Assembly: GCA_023159155.1 (NCBI GenBank)
Contig: JAJNNX010000076.1
Location: 62,001-126,000 of the forward strand
Direction of reading: 5' to 3'
Length of the DNA stretch: 64,000 bases
Source: Ustulina deusta
Lineage: Eukaryota > Ascomycota > Sordariomycetes > Xylariales > Xylariaceae
The stretch's first letter is position 1, and each line of letters opens with the position of its first letter. This document shows positions 9,953 to 22,113 of the stretch, one piece after another. The position numbers and the translations under genes were made by a program. The notes under the pieces are model-generated. The model searched no databases and was not told where the DNA came from. It saw only the letters and a list, made by a program, of their open reading frames with translations.

Positions 9953-12900
9953 CTTGACGGATTAGAAGATATAGCCGAATGGTAATGAATTTGGGTCGGC
10001 AATCGATCTCGAAGTAGAGGGGTTGGGCTACAAGAGGAAACCTGTAAGGTGACCTAGTATATGTTAATTCATGTGTTCCTGTCAAGAGGAGATATAACAA
10101 GCGTGCATGGACAACACGAAGATAAGAGAAAGCAGTGGGGAATCCTTGAATATCGGTGGTCCGGGGTGAGATGTAGAAAAAGTTGAGCAGTGAGCCCCAC
10201 AGAGGTGAATCAGGTTGAGGGGCTAGTATCTACCTAAAGTAGCCTATGTGCCGTTGACAATGCCCTGTGGGAGTGTAGCAGAATGCCTAGCAACCGGGAA
10301 GGGGGAAGGGGGAAGTGGGAGGAGGGGAGGGGAGGAGGGGTGAGGGGGGCAACAGCACCCAAAAACAATTATTCAGCAATATCAATGTTAACAACACAAC
10401 GGAATGCGACGGAGAAAAGAGAAGAAAAAGAATTGAGTCGTGTGTACAGAGAGAGGGGGGAGGAGGAGGGAGAGCCAGATTTCTAAGTCTGCTTACCGGC
10501 TATGCGCAAAACCAATTCCGCAAAAGTGATGTTCACACAAGAAAAGTGAATGCGGCCAGGATCCTCGTCTTCAGTGCAAAGCTTATTTCCAGATTTAGCG
10601 ACTCTGGACCAATCTCAGATATGGTCACCTGTCTCTAATATCGCATGGGTGGATGAGGATAAGAGACGCGCAAGAACGGCCGTGGTAGAAGATAGAAGAT
10701 AGAAGATTGATGTGCTGTTATGTGATGGTCTCGGAAGCGGTCCCGGCAGCCTCGGGGTTTCCAGAAGGTTGTAGAATGGTTAGGCGCCTAACTTGATCGA
10801 ACCAGAGTAAAGTTGAGTAGTGGCAGAATGCACAGAGGTAAATTGCGAAAGGAGGACGGATAACAGAGTGCAGACAAGTCGGTATGCAGTATGGGTGGAA
10901 GGTTGATGCTGGGTATCTGGGAAGAAGAGACATGGGCAATCAAGGCAAGGCGCGCGGGACATCTGCTAGTAGGTGCGCTACAGAATAGAGCGGGAGCCGC
11001 CAACAGCACCTAAACCAACCAGCAAACCTAACTGACCGAGGCTGACTTCATGCGCCACGAGGACACTCCCATCGAAACAGATGGAATCGTGGCGTGGGTG
11101 CCGATGTAGCTTTCGGTACTTGGGCGGCTGAAATCGATGAGATTGGCATTCCATACGAGAGGAATGGGCTGCTGGCGGCACTCGCTAAGCCCCATTATAC
11201 TTGCAGATACTTCTGTCCGTTGGAAGCTAATGCATCTTCTGACTGATTCCGGGAATGCAATGGAACCCTTCCATGGCCTAATCTAGTGTGGTTTAGGCAA
11301 TGAGGTGGGGCTCCGGTGACTATGGACGATTTCAGTTGGAGACAGAGCCCTGGAGCCCTGGCAGAAGCCCTGGCGAGCCTAGAGCCTTGCCCCAGCAAAG
11401 CCCGCCTAGAGTGTCCGGACCTCATCGCGACCACTGTGGTCACCCACCTTTGGTGGTCCAAGCTCGGACGCCCACCACAAGTGGAGGTCTATCTAGATAC
11501 CTGCCTAGTCCAATAAAAATGCAGTACCGTACCTCCTCAGAGAGGTACAGAGACGAGGTTTGACAAATCTCGTACATACCGAAGTAGGTAACGCGAAGAT
11601 TGAGGTTGAGACGTCGCTATTCCATCATGCCATGACTGACATTGCCAAAGATCCAGGGGATAACAAGGGCATTGTATGTGGGAATGGGTTGATGACACAG
11701 TAGCTCGAATGCCATTGCATACCAAGAAATGGGCAACGATGAATCATGGATTTGACATCTCGTGCCTTCTTTACTCTTCCTTGTGGCCAGAGGAATAAGG
11801 GCGGGATGGGGGGAACCGATCCGCTTAATCGAAGATTTAATAGAAAGGAAAACATGTTATTAAAATTCACGACCTAAACTTTGTTATATATACCAGTTCA
11901 TTCCAGTGAGTTTCTCCAACACAGATAAGACTCGACCCTTGAACTTGTCTTAAGAAGCATATCCCTCTTCCAGGACAACTTTTATCTGCCTAAACCTACC
12001 TAATCCCTAGTTACCTAATACAAACTAGCGGCAATAATGCCAAGGTTTAATCGTCTTATCCAGGTTGTGTTTCATAAACATGATGCGCTACCTACTGGGG
12101 GTTGTTTCTGAGTTGCAACCCGCTCAGGCACGGAGGAAGGGTTTTAGGCAGCAGGTGAAGAGAATATGCCAACACGGTGATCAAACAATGCGCAATACCG
12201 ATGCACACTCGGCCCGTTTAATAGCGCCATCTTGCCCTTCCGCTTGGGACGATATATACTGTCTAAGTAGTTTAGGTTTCTTGCCCCTTTTCTTCGTCCA
12301 ACCTTCTCGCGATCAGATCATCATCCAAATTTCTCTTAGGATGGCACCACTGCCCACTTCTCAACTGGTGCCGACTAGCGTATCATACAATCATAGTATG
12401 AACCATTTAGATGTTTATCGCCGTGATCCCAAATGTTGCCTGTTGGCATAAACCTCGTGTTCGGTGAGTTGATATTTTGGCACAGATCGAGTTTAGATGA
12501 GACACACTTCCACTTAAGCTTCCGGTGGAGCTAAAGTTGCTACTATGGGTATCCAAGTCTGTGAGTAGCCGTTCGGATCTTCCCCGGCTAGTGTGCCGTG
12601 AACTGTGCACGGCCTGCTAGTAGTTTCTTAATTTTTCGCATCTGGTATACCTACACTCGCAAGGAGCATGACAAGTGAATATCAAGTAGACTTGGGTTTT
12701 TTATATTATAGGCTCTGCATATATCTATCCTAGACTCGGTTGTGTATATATTGCTACCAACATTTGACTTAACTAGGTATACCCGGTAAGATAGGAATCG
12801 AACCTACTCTATAGCCTACCTATCCAGTTACCCCGTCTTAAGCGTAAGTTATATTATAAAGTGCCCTTGTACTAACTATAGATAGTTCGGTCGTGTTTAG

Positions 12901-15900
12901 AATACGTATACCTATCCCCAAGGACTGTGTCGTGTTGTCGGTACTGTATGCTGTTCAGCTTAGTAGTTACCACTCTGGGCTACTGCTGGCCTGTGCTTCT
13001 TTTGGTCTGTGCAGCTGTCGCCCACTATTCATTCTATTTACTTCGTCTTTGGTCTTTGGCTTAACTGTTAGTTTAGCCACTTACCCAGGCGGAATAGCAA
13101 GTGAATAGCCGGAGGTAGAGACGCAAATAAGCCATTGTCAGCTCTCCCTAGACTATCTCGATCTTATGTCGTGAAGGACTGAATAATTCTCAAATGCTAC
13201 GATATTAGGGTCTTTACCCTTCCGACTTGGCACCCTACAACCCTGATGTACTGATTCGAATGTATGATACCTACTCATTATGATAGACACCGGTGAAATC
13301 CCTGCCAAGACCTAACGATAAGTGGGAGCCTAATGAAAAGTTTGCGGTGAGAAAGACGACTTACCTAGTTCTACTTCATATAGTATGTCTACAAACCAGG
13401 TGCTTACACTATGCCTTGCTATGAGCGCTCGGTATGAGCGTACACTACTCACATTGTATCGATCCATCAAGGGTGTTCCGTTCCAAAGCAGACCAGACCT
13501 CCAATTAGCTTGGTCCCTCCTCCTTCGTAGAGTATGGGCCAATAGCCGCCGTTGCCGGGATCCAGGAAAATTGATAAGTTGGTAAGTACCTAGTGTAGTG
13601 TCGATTCGTTGTCTGACATAATCCAAATGCTCCACGTGATTTGATTCATATTGACCAAATGTATATAGTATATGCAGTCATATTACTAGATAGCCTATTA
13701 AATGCGCCATTCGGGTACAGTAGCAATATCAAATGCAACACCGACCATCGTTGATCACCGTGAAAACTAATCAAGTTTTATGGGCTAACACACATAATGC
13801 GGGAGAAAAAAAAAACCCCCCAAGAAGGAGAAGAGAAGCAAAAAGCACTGTTGTCTATAGATGGGCATCCCAGCAGCTGTTGAAATTATTTAGCGAGGAT
13901 TTGTACGACGAAATACCTAGCTGGAGGAGGCAATAGACAGTCCTGGTAAGGTAGGTAGGATGACTCAGGTAGATATGTCATCACTCCAACCACGGGATAC
14001 CTGGCAACCTAGGCTAGATGATGACTGATATGTAATCAATCCCGCCTTCGCAGGGTCGTGTGCATTCTTCTGGCTCTTGGCGTCCACGGGCTTTGATGTG
14101 CCCCGGGCTGCACATGTGGCGTTCGGAGCACGGAATACCAAGAATAGCTACCCAGATAGGTAGGTTACTATTTGATCAACAACCTACATGCTGTAGGTAC
14201 GGCAGTGAGGGGATATCATGCAACCCATGTTTCTACCTTATAAGCAGTGTACAGTAGTGTCGCGTAGGTAAAGTGGTAGGTAGGGGAGGTATATCGGGGT
14301 GAAGGTAAGGGGAGGGGTGGTTACAGTGGAGTATACCTATAGAAGAATTTGTACATGTAGGTATAGTGCACAGCACACTACCTACCTACCTAAGGAAGCT
14401 ACCTAAGTAGGTAACCTACCTAGTACGGAGGGGGAGGTTTCTTTCTCCTGCCTACTATGCACTGGCTAGTGTTGGTTCTGATAGCAATTTTGAGCTTCCA
14501 TGTTTTTCCAGCTTTCAGAAGATAAGCTTTTCGATGAAACTACCTAGGTAAGCATGCTGCACGCAGTATACGGACGATACCTACCTACCTAACACAAGGG
14601 ACTAAAGCAAGTCTAAAAGACGCAGCAATATTACCACAGAACTCGGTAACCGCTTCACACAGCTAATAATTGAGGGATATAAAAATTTAACATCGTCTTT
14701 TCTGCTCATAATGGCCACAACCTCGAACAGTCATTTTCTAGTTTGAGTAAATCCCGTCCAGCCCCGTTGGATCAATAAGGTGCCTAGGGCTTACGTTACT
14801 TACGGTAGTGTACAGCTGGCTTCAGGTTAGAAGGAAAAGAGGCAAGACCTAGTGTAGAAACCGTTCTATAATTATTACCGGTTTACCTGAAGAAAGAGGA
14901 AAGAGGCAATTCCGTAAGAATACAAAGCGCGTCATGTGATCTCGCGGGACGAATTACTTGATTATGCATGGTTCTAGCAGGGTTACCTATTGGAGTCGAC
15001 CTGCAATTACAAAGATGATCAGTCAGCAACGGTTTCAACTAATCATAACGTCGGGGTCAATAAACCCATAGGGCTTAGCGGAGTGACAGTTATTACATCT
15101 GGTTGCCATATCCGTGGCATGACTTGGCGCGCGGGTTTGACCCATTCATATCGGCGAGATGATCAATACGAGAGCTAGCAACCCTTAGTCTGACCTTAGT
15201 CTCGGTACTCACCTGGGTTGCGGAAGGCGAAGCGTGACGGGCGAGGAGCCAAGACGGTTTGGACCTTGATCTCCGAAAATCTTGAGGGAGTCCTGTGTAG
15301 TGCAATGGGCGGTGAACTATTATTAACCCCATGGCGAGAGCAATGGATGTCGGGTTCTGTTTCCAGCAGAGAAGAGGAGCGGAACAGGAAATGGATGGGG
15401 GAGGGAGAACCGACGCCCTGCTGTTCACCCGCCTCCTCGGGAATCCGGTACGGCAAACAAGGAGTTTTCATGGTTCAAGCCATGAAATATACTGTACGTA
15501 CCATACTGCAAGTAAATATTAGTAAAAACAAGCGAGCGCAGCTATGGTGTAGGTACTATGCATGTAGTAGGCCGAGGAGGCGTTGTCGTCGAAGCTAGGG
15601 ATGCTAGACTCGGTCTACTCCGAAAGGGAAGGCTGATGCATCCATCCTGTTGCATGCAGCTCGGCACGCCCCCGGGCGGTGTTATTGCAGACTCCCAGTC
15701 ACCATTTCCCTAGTCGGGGTAATGGTACCGGCACGATTTGACAACGAACGATGCTGCTTCTGTGCCATCGACTGGTACGGACTTAACTGTTAAATCCAAA
15801 GACGGATGAACCGTACGCTGGCTCCATCACCGAAGCACGGCGATGCTACCCTGGCCCACATACAACCGAAGCGCGTTGAGCGAGGAGGTTCGTAGTAGAC

Positions 15901-16278
15901 AGCCAGGATAGATGTAGGTATACCTATGTAGGCGTGTATAAAACCACGGACAGGAAATAGCACTAGCTGCTGTATCTCGATCAATGCATGCACAAGCCGC
16001 CATCTGGAAGACCGGGATTCGAATACCCATGCCCGACCGGAATGGAGCCGGCGATTGCCATCAGTAATATAGGATGCGTACGGCTCTCATGCATATCACT
16101 GCTTCTTTCCTCGTGGTTCCCATTTATTCGAATAAGTCTGCCCAATTGCTGACAGACCGCGTTCACGCTCCTCTGAATACATGCCATCACATCCTGGGCC
16201 TAGAAGAAATAAATCAATACCCTTCTAGGAAACCCCAGTTTTCAGCTTTCAACTCACGTCCCGAAGATTTTCGGTATC
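9953..16278. other. 6.3 kb gene-poor region
   Basis: The first few hundred bases are the mas5 promoter. The rest has only short, isolated open frames on both strands with no conserved-looking residues. It holds a G-run tract (10297-10349), many TAGGTA/TACCTA words, densest at 14270-14440 and 14540-14600, and a homopolymer tract near 13806. An orphan pol III B-box-like sequence lies at about 12793-12808 on the minus strand, with no tRNA fold around it. The last part is the promoter of the bZIP gene. I see no gene. Confidence 0.5.
10297..10349 (+). repeat. G-run tract with G-quadruplex potential
   Basis: Runs of three to six G separated by A-rich spacers (GGGAAGGGGGAAGGGGG and onwards) on the plus strand, about 345 bp upstream of the mas5 start. 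Confidence 0.6.
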
Positions 16279-17177
16279 ATGGAGATATCAAACAGCCCGC
16301 CAACGCCGGAGAACCAACCCCGGAAACGAAGGGGCCGGAATAGTGATATTCGGAAGGAGCAGAACAGGATAGCCTCTAGAGCATACCGTATGTGTTCCCC
16401 GTCGCCGTAGTAGACACCTCCCCTCTGCTTCGCTACTCGACGTCTTGTCTAATACGGCGAGTAGGCGAAAAACGAAGACAGAAGCTAGCATTGCTGGATG
16501 AGATCCTCAAGTCAGACAACCATACTGACTCTATGAGTTCGGTCTCGGACGAGACGGAGTACAACTCAACGGCACCAGCACCTGAGTTCGGTACGATGGA
16601 ATCGACCAGCAGAACTAGAAACTCGTCACATAGCCCGGCACCATACTACATGTCCGCCGTCCCCGCACTGCCATCAGGTGGTGTCCAGCATCTACCCTCG
16701 AATAACCCAAATTGCGACGCCGAGGCTTACGTTGGCTACTCGGCCAAGGAGTACGTCCAGGGACCCGAGAGACTTGGCACACACGCTCACAACCCAGACA
16801 TCTCCGCGATCGGGATGCGTACTGGTTATGTCTCTACTCTCCCGCCTATAGCACCGATGCCGTCGGCGCCAATGTTTCCATTTGACGAGGAATTCATGGG
16901 GGATCCTTTCAGCGCCTATCCCCTACCGGACGGTAGCATGCCTAGTTTTCCAGCACCTACCTCGGGCTACGACACGAATATGATCAACGCCCTGCAATGT
17001 CTCTCGAGGCTGAACGATAGCCAGCAACAACAGATCGTGGCCTACATACAGAAGAGGCGAAACGTCATGCAGCCAACCGCGGCTGGTCAGGCCCTTGACT
17101 TTGGTTATGGTGCATATCATGTCCCTATGCCACGGTCGAGCCTGCTGTCAGGTACGAAGCCATTCAGCAGTAGGTAG
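16279..17177 (+). CDS. bZIP-like transcription factor with a short or absent zipper
   Basis: Two exons, 16279-16387 and 16465-17177, with a 77 nt GT-AG intron that splits the basic region. The product is 273 aa. Residues about 15-50 read PRKRRGRN, then KEQNRIASRAYREKRRQKL, a Yap-type basic region (NxxASRAxREKRR). The helix continues as ALLDEIL and then turns into Ser/Asp-rich sequence, so there are no four clear heptad leucines. The middle is Pro/Ser/Tyr-rich low complexity, as in activation regions. A C-terminal helix-like block (NMINALQCLSRLNDSQQQQIVAYIQKRR, about 210-240) is followed by a short tail. Such short bZIPs occur as pathway regulators in fungi, including inside secondary-metabolite clusters, but no biosynthetic gene lies nearby. 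It sits alone in a gene-poor region. The target is unknown. Confidence 0.8.
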
Positions 17178-18610
17178 TCGGTCTTATAAGGTCTGACGCT
17201 TCAATAGGCCACTTACAGGGCAGTGAAGGCGCCGCACAGCAGGATATGAGATTACCTTGACGACAACCCTCGCTAAGCATAACTGATGCCTCCACCAGTG
17301 AATTCGGAATGAAGTGGTCAGATCTAGCCACTCGTTGGACCTGAGAGAGGGATTTCGAACAACGAGACTTTGAAAGGCCGCATGATATCAGTTTGGACGA
17401 CTTTGCTATGATTTTCAAAAGTCAGTTCTACTGATGCAGCCGGTCCACAAGATGATTGATATAGATTTGGGGCCCTGAGACTGCCGCCAACTACATCTGC
17501 CCTACTCCAACATATTAAATTGGCGTCGGGGACTGCATTGAGAGAGCAGCATTCAACATCTCAGGCCGAGACGAAATTCCGCGGCAAGTGGGTTGCGTCA
17601 GATCCGTACCTGGCGGATGTTGGTTGGGGCAAATTTGCCCGGAATCACGATCGCCGGTTGAATATCTTGTGCGCCATACCGACGAGATCGTGCAAGCTGT
17701 AGCAGGTGGCGGTGTCCCCAGCGCTCAGCTCGGTCGGTTCCTTGATGAATCGAGGCGTAGGCGACACCTTTCCAAGAGTCGAAATTACGAGGAAACCCGG
17801 ACGTGCCGTGATGAGTCCGAGAGAAGGAATTGCAGCAGCGCACTCGCCACCGAACAAACGCGATAAACATCAACAACCTACGCGTATAACTTGAACAATG
17901 TGAGAAGGAAAGAAGGAAAAGAAGAAGGAGAAGGAGAAGGAGAAGAAGCAGGACTTGAAGACGCACCCGGGGGTCCCAACAGTGACAGGGGGGTATGAAT
18001 ATGGACGATGAGATGGCTAGAGTCCGATATCATGGAAAATGGGGTTTCAAAGAGGACCCGAAGTTGAGGAAGGTGACTCATCGGCCATTGGAAATGATTC
18101 ATGGAACATACAACTCCCATTCATGACATGAATGTCGAAACTCCTTGTGAGCCATCACATTGTTGTCTGCACTTCGTACGCCCTTGTGTAAGAACATATT
18201 CACGATTTCGATGGATGGATAGATCTTGAATACACGTTGATGATGGCTTGAGTCCTTGGCAGGACGAAACGTGGGGTTGGCTCCATGAGATATGCGTAAT
18301 ACCAAGGCCGATATCTAGTATTTTGTGGTTGTGCAGCTCGGGTAGAGAAGTGAACGAATCAAAGAATTCAAGCTCGTAATGCTAAGTTTATTAGCGTCTA
18401 CGAGGAACATGTGTTCTATTTGCCTCGATCTAATGGCATAAGAGACGAGATGCAAGATCTAGAACAGACAAGTTCATTTCTTTCTTAGATTTTGGCAGTG
18501 GCAAAAATTGGTCGTGTATTCGTTTATGGTGCCGTAGTCTAGCAAAAAGAGCCGACACGCCAATGCGGTAAACGACCAACGTGGGTAGATGGATGGATAT
18601 ATGGTCACAG
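17178..18610. other. convergent spacer bZIP/NOP14 with polypurine tract
   Basis: About 1.4 kb. It holds a GAAGGA/GGAGAA polypurine tract at 17900-17955, which on the other strand makes a misleading leucine-rich open frame. No gene supported. Both 3' UTRs lie here. Confidence 0.5.
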
Positions 18611-21600
18611 CTAGCTTTGTCTCTTCGCCGCCCGTTTTCTCGCCTGCTTTTCTCGTTCGTAAGCATTTGCTTCTCGACCCTCCTCCCCCTGAATCTCGGC
18701 CACAAGCCTCTTGTATTTCTTCTCGTATGCAGCGTCCTTTTGCTTCTTGATTCTGAGTTTCTCACGAGCCATGAAGTTGGCATCTTTCCGTAACTCCCGC
18801 ATGGCGCCCTTGCGCTCCTTCTTATGCTCTGCCTTGAGCTTGGCCAACTCGGCTCGGTCCCTGTCAGCATCATAATGCTTTCCTGGATCAAACTGATCCT
18901 CGAACTTTGGAATTGCTGTCTTGATACTATGACACGCCATCAGCATTTAACGCCCTTTGTGGCTTTATAAATCGCAACCAATAAAGAAGAAAAAAATAGA
19001 CTTACGCTAGGGGACGATGGTGATGTAGTTCAAGTGGCCGCCGAGCCAGTTTAGATACAGTAAGCATAGTTTCAAGTTTTGGTTGTAATTTCACAACACG
19101 ATCGATCAAGGCCATGGGGAGGTGAGATTTGCATGAACTTTTTGTCAGGTGACGGAGCGCGAGAAGGACCGGTTCGAAGGTTTCAATGAACGAAGTCTTG
19201 CCAGCATAGAGGTGCGAGGCTATATCCAGCAGTTGGAGAGTGGTATCCAAGGTGGCGATCTTGATTTCTAGATCTACCTTTTCTGAGCTGGGTGGCGTAA
19301 CGCAGTCCATAGCCTTGAGCTTCTTAACTTCGATTTTACCGGCGCTCGTGATGCGCACTCCTGAAGCGGGTTCATGCTGGGGAAAGTTGCCTAGCTTTGT
19401 TGTTGGTTTGGCCGGTGCAAGAGATATTACTGTATTAAGGGAGAAATTCATGAATTCTGGACAAAATCTCTGTGATAACTTCAGATAGTGCAGAGCCAGA
19501 GAACCCATGAAGGCCCCTTGAGCAAAATCTATCGTAGTTTTGGGTATTTTCTGCCCCAGGTATCGCGCGATCAGTAACATTGCGGGTGTGGTGACTGGGT
19601 GGAAAGCATCGCTGGGTGGAAAGATTGTCCCGATAGCCATCAGGACTACGAGATCTCCCAGTGTAGGGGAAAGGCATCTAGTTGCTAAGTCATTGATCTG
19701 GGAGCGAAACTCTTCTGAAATATCTATGGAAAACGACTTTGCAAGTGAATGCAGATCTGCAACATATAAGGGTTAGTATCTAGGATCTTATAGATTGTGC
19801 ATTACCTAAGGAAAGATCCCCAAGAGCCAGATGGGTGATTTTCACAGGGGCAACCATTCCTAGGTATAGAAGTCGTAAAAGAATCCACTTACGCCGTATA
19901 ATACTTTCCAGCAACGCAAATGGTGGAGGGTTTGATGTATTTGATAGGTGGAAGAGATACTGGACCAAGACGCGAGAGAAGCTCGCCAGCTTTGATTTAT
20001 TTTCGCTGGCCAATTTTGCGTGGTACAATATGCGGACCTTTTGGATGAGTGCCGGGATTTTCTCTGGTGATAGACTATGCGAGATGTCCAAAAGCTGTTC
20101 TAGAGTCTCGGGACATCGACTAATCTCACTCGTTTCATTCTTTGTGACGTCGGTTTCCTTCGCAAAAGCCGAATCGCGGGCTTCCGTCTCGTTAAGAAGA
20201 CCTTTCGTGAACTCGTCGTCTTCGTCGTCTTCGTCATCTTCTTCTCCTTCTCCTTCTTCTCCTTCGGTAGGTGCATCCTCATCTTCAGATTCAAGGGGCT
20301 CCAAGTCTGATCCGCTTGCTAACAAATCATCTTCCACAATAAAGTCATCCTCGTCGTCGAAACCAAGTTCTGTCGCTGTAGGGCGGGTGCGAATTCCAGA
20401 ACCAAGCCTAAAATCTTCTTCCTCTTCCTCCTCGAACCACACTGGTTTGCCAGCGGCTGACTGAGCGTCGCGAGCATCTTCTTCCTTAGTGTCATCTTCG
20501 CTATCACTTAGTTCTCCGTGCATTCTTCTTTGCCGCTTATCTTCCAGTTCTTTCAGCTTTTTGACGTCTCGTTGAGCAATCTCTTCTTCTGTCAACGTCC
20601 TGTCTGAGGGTTTTGCTCTCCTGTCCATAGCAAGTTGTCGAAGCCGCAAATCATAGTCACGCTCCATTCTTCCTCTACCGGGGTCGTCCGACTTCGAAGT
20701 TGCTTCATCCCTTTCGCCGCTTAGCGGTTTAGGTTTTTGAAATAAAAGAGCTTGGAGGTCGGAAAGTTCTTCGTCGAGCTACCAAAGGGTCGGTGCTTAG
20801 CATTCGTAACACATAAAGTTGCAATTTTCGTAGCTTACCTCTTCTCTCAAATCCTCGTCAGCATCTTTTTGTGCTTGCCTCTCGGCTTTGTGAAGTTTAG
20901 ACTTGGCAATGATTTCTTTATATATCTCTTGTTTCGTCTTTTTCCTTTCTGGTTCTCCCTCGGCATTTGCGTCATCTTGATCTTCCACATCGCCTGGCTC
21001 TCGAACACGCTTTAGGCCGCGCAGGTTGTCAACCGAATCCTTGCCGGAATCGCTGTCCTCGGGATCAAGAAGATCCTTTTCCTCAAAGTCGTCTTTCTCG
21101 GGAAATGATAGAGACTTGCCCATATGGGTTAATCCGTCGATAGGTTCATCATATTCGAGGTCAAAGAGGGAAGTCTTATGATGGCTTTGTTTCTCCCTCA
21201 TGAAGCGCTGGGCCATTTTTTCTTCGTAGGTCATCGAGGCATCGTCTTCGCCAAACCGTTGATCTCGTATACCGCCTGTCTTATTCCGTCGGTTCATCTC
21301 GACCAGCAGTGTTTGCCGCCGCTATAAGGGTCTGGTTAGCCATGCATACATATAATTCGGCACAGGCTTGTCCCTTGGATTATTGTAATACACACCCTCT
21401 CCTCGCCGATGGCTTTTGCGTCACCTGGACGACCCGTGATCCCTTTAGCGGCATCTCCTACCCCTGGGCGGTTGCTGGTAACATGAAATTTGGGACCCCG
21501 GGCATTGTGCTTGAAGTCGAAAGGGTTGAACTCCTCTCGGATGCCTTCGAGAGCGGCAGCTCGTTTATTCGTCTTGGCTTGTCCATTTTGGGCGATTTTT

Positions 21601-21686
21601 CGCCTCTGCTTTTTGCTTTGTTGTGGGCCAATAACACCTTGTTCTCGCAGAGAGGCCTTTAGCCTCTTAAGCTGGGAACCGGCCAT
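18611..21686 (-). CDS. nop14: nucleolar complex protein 14 (SSU processome)
   Basis: Five exons: 21686-21396, 21321-20839, 20778-19893, 19756-19006 and 18926-18611. The introns are 74, 60, 136 and 79 nt, and the product is 908 aa. Nop14 is a U3 snoRNP/SSU processome factor needed for 18S rRNA maturation and 40S assembly. Visible family features: the start MAGSQLKRLKASLREQG, EFNPFDFK, GEERRRQTLLVEMNRRNKTGG, SMTYEEKMAQRF, a very acidic central stretch (about 400-470), then the conserved helical half with LHSLAKSF, AIGTIFPPSDAFHPV and TPAMLLIARYLGQKIP. It ends in a highly basic tail (EREKQARKRAAKRQ) typical of nucleolar proteins. The 136 nt intron was chosen because joining across it restores the conserved R-H-L-H-S-L-A-K. 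It is divergent from the next gene, with 427 bp between start codons. Confidence 0.95.
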
Positions 21687-22113
21687 GTTTGTCACATAAA
21701 AGCGAGTTCTCAGGTTTCGGATGTTGTTCGTTGCTGGAGGGGTTGACAATACCTACCTCCTAGAGCCAAGAAAGGACGCTACTTTTTTTTTGATGCAGCT
21801 CCAGCTAAATCTTATCTTATCTTATCATTGACGCCCCACTCGATCGCGTCCGCATTTAGGTACTAAGCCTGAGAAGGACTGCCTCTTAAAGTTAGTTCAT
21901 CTTCATTTCTATCTGACGGATATTTTGAGCGGCGACTGATCTGAACACCTACCCGCACTAGACGTATCCTAACAGTGCTGCTTTTGGCTCATTTACTAGT
22001 ACCTACCGACTGTTGCCACACCTGACATCGACTTTTCCTTTTTCCAGCATCGCTGTTTTGCATCGCGATGCAACGCGCATACTCTGTTATGGTTACCTGA
22101 CAATGCCTCTAGT
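21687..22113. promoter_or_regulatory. shared divergent promoter NOP14 / membrane-anchored protein
   Basis: 427 bp between the two start codons. It has a T-run at 21783-21790 and a CTTATCTTATCTTATC triplet at 21810-21826, which contains GATA-type sites (TTATC). An upstream ATG at 22103 in another frame precedes the downstream start by 11 bases and could act as an overlapping uORF. Confidence 0.4.

Noticed and set aside
12786..12840. Perfect B-box-like GGTTCGATTCC on the minus strand with a 5-bp T-arm stem
   Set aside because: No A box, D arm or anticodon arm at proper spacing, and no matching 7-bp acceptor stem could be found, so it is not a supportable tRNA gene.
15218..15598. 126-codon frame upstream of the bZIP gene
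   Set aside because: No recognisable domain, overlapping antisense frames and no splice context; most likely chance.
15990..16060. GGGATTCGAATACCC sequence resembling a tRNA T-arm
   Set aside because: The stem next to the loop does not pair at the required positions and there is no cloverleaf.
17598..17966. Open frame with a leucine-rich start that looks like a signal peptide
   Set aside because: The leucines are produced by the GAAGGA/GGAGAA polypurine repeat read in reverse; the rest shows no conserved features.
20100..20464. Serine-rich plus-strand frame opposite NOP14
   Set aside because: It is the shadow of the acidic NOP14 region (Asp/Glu codons read as Ser in reverse).
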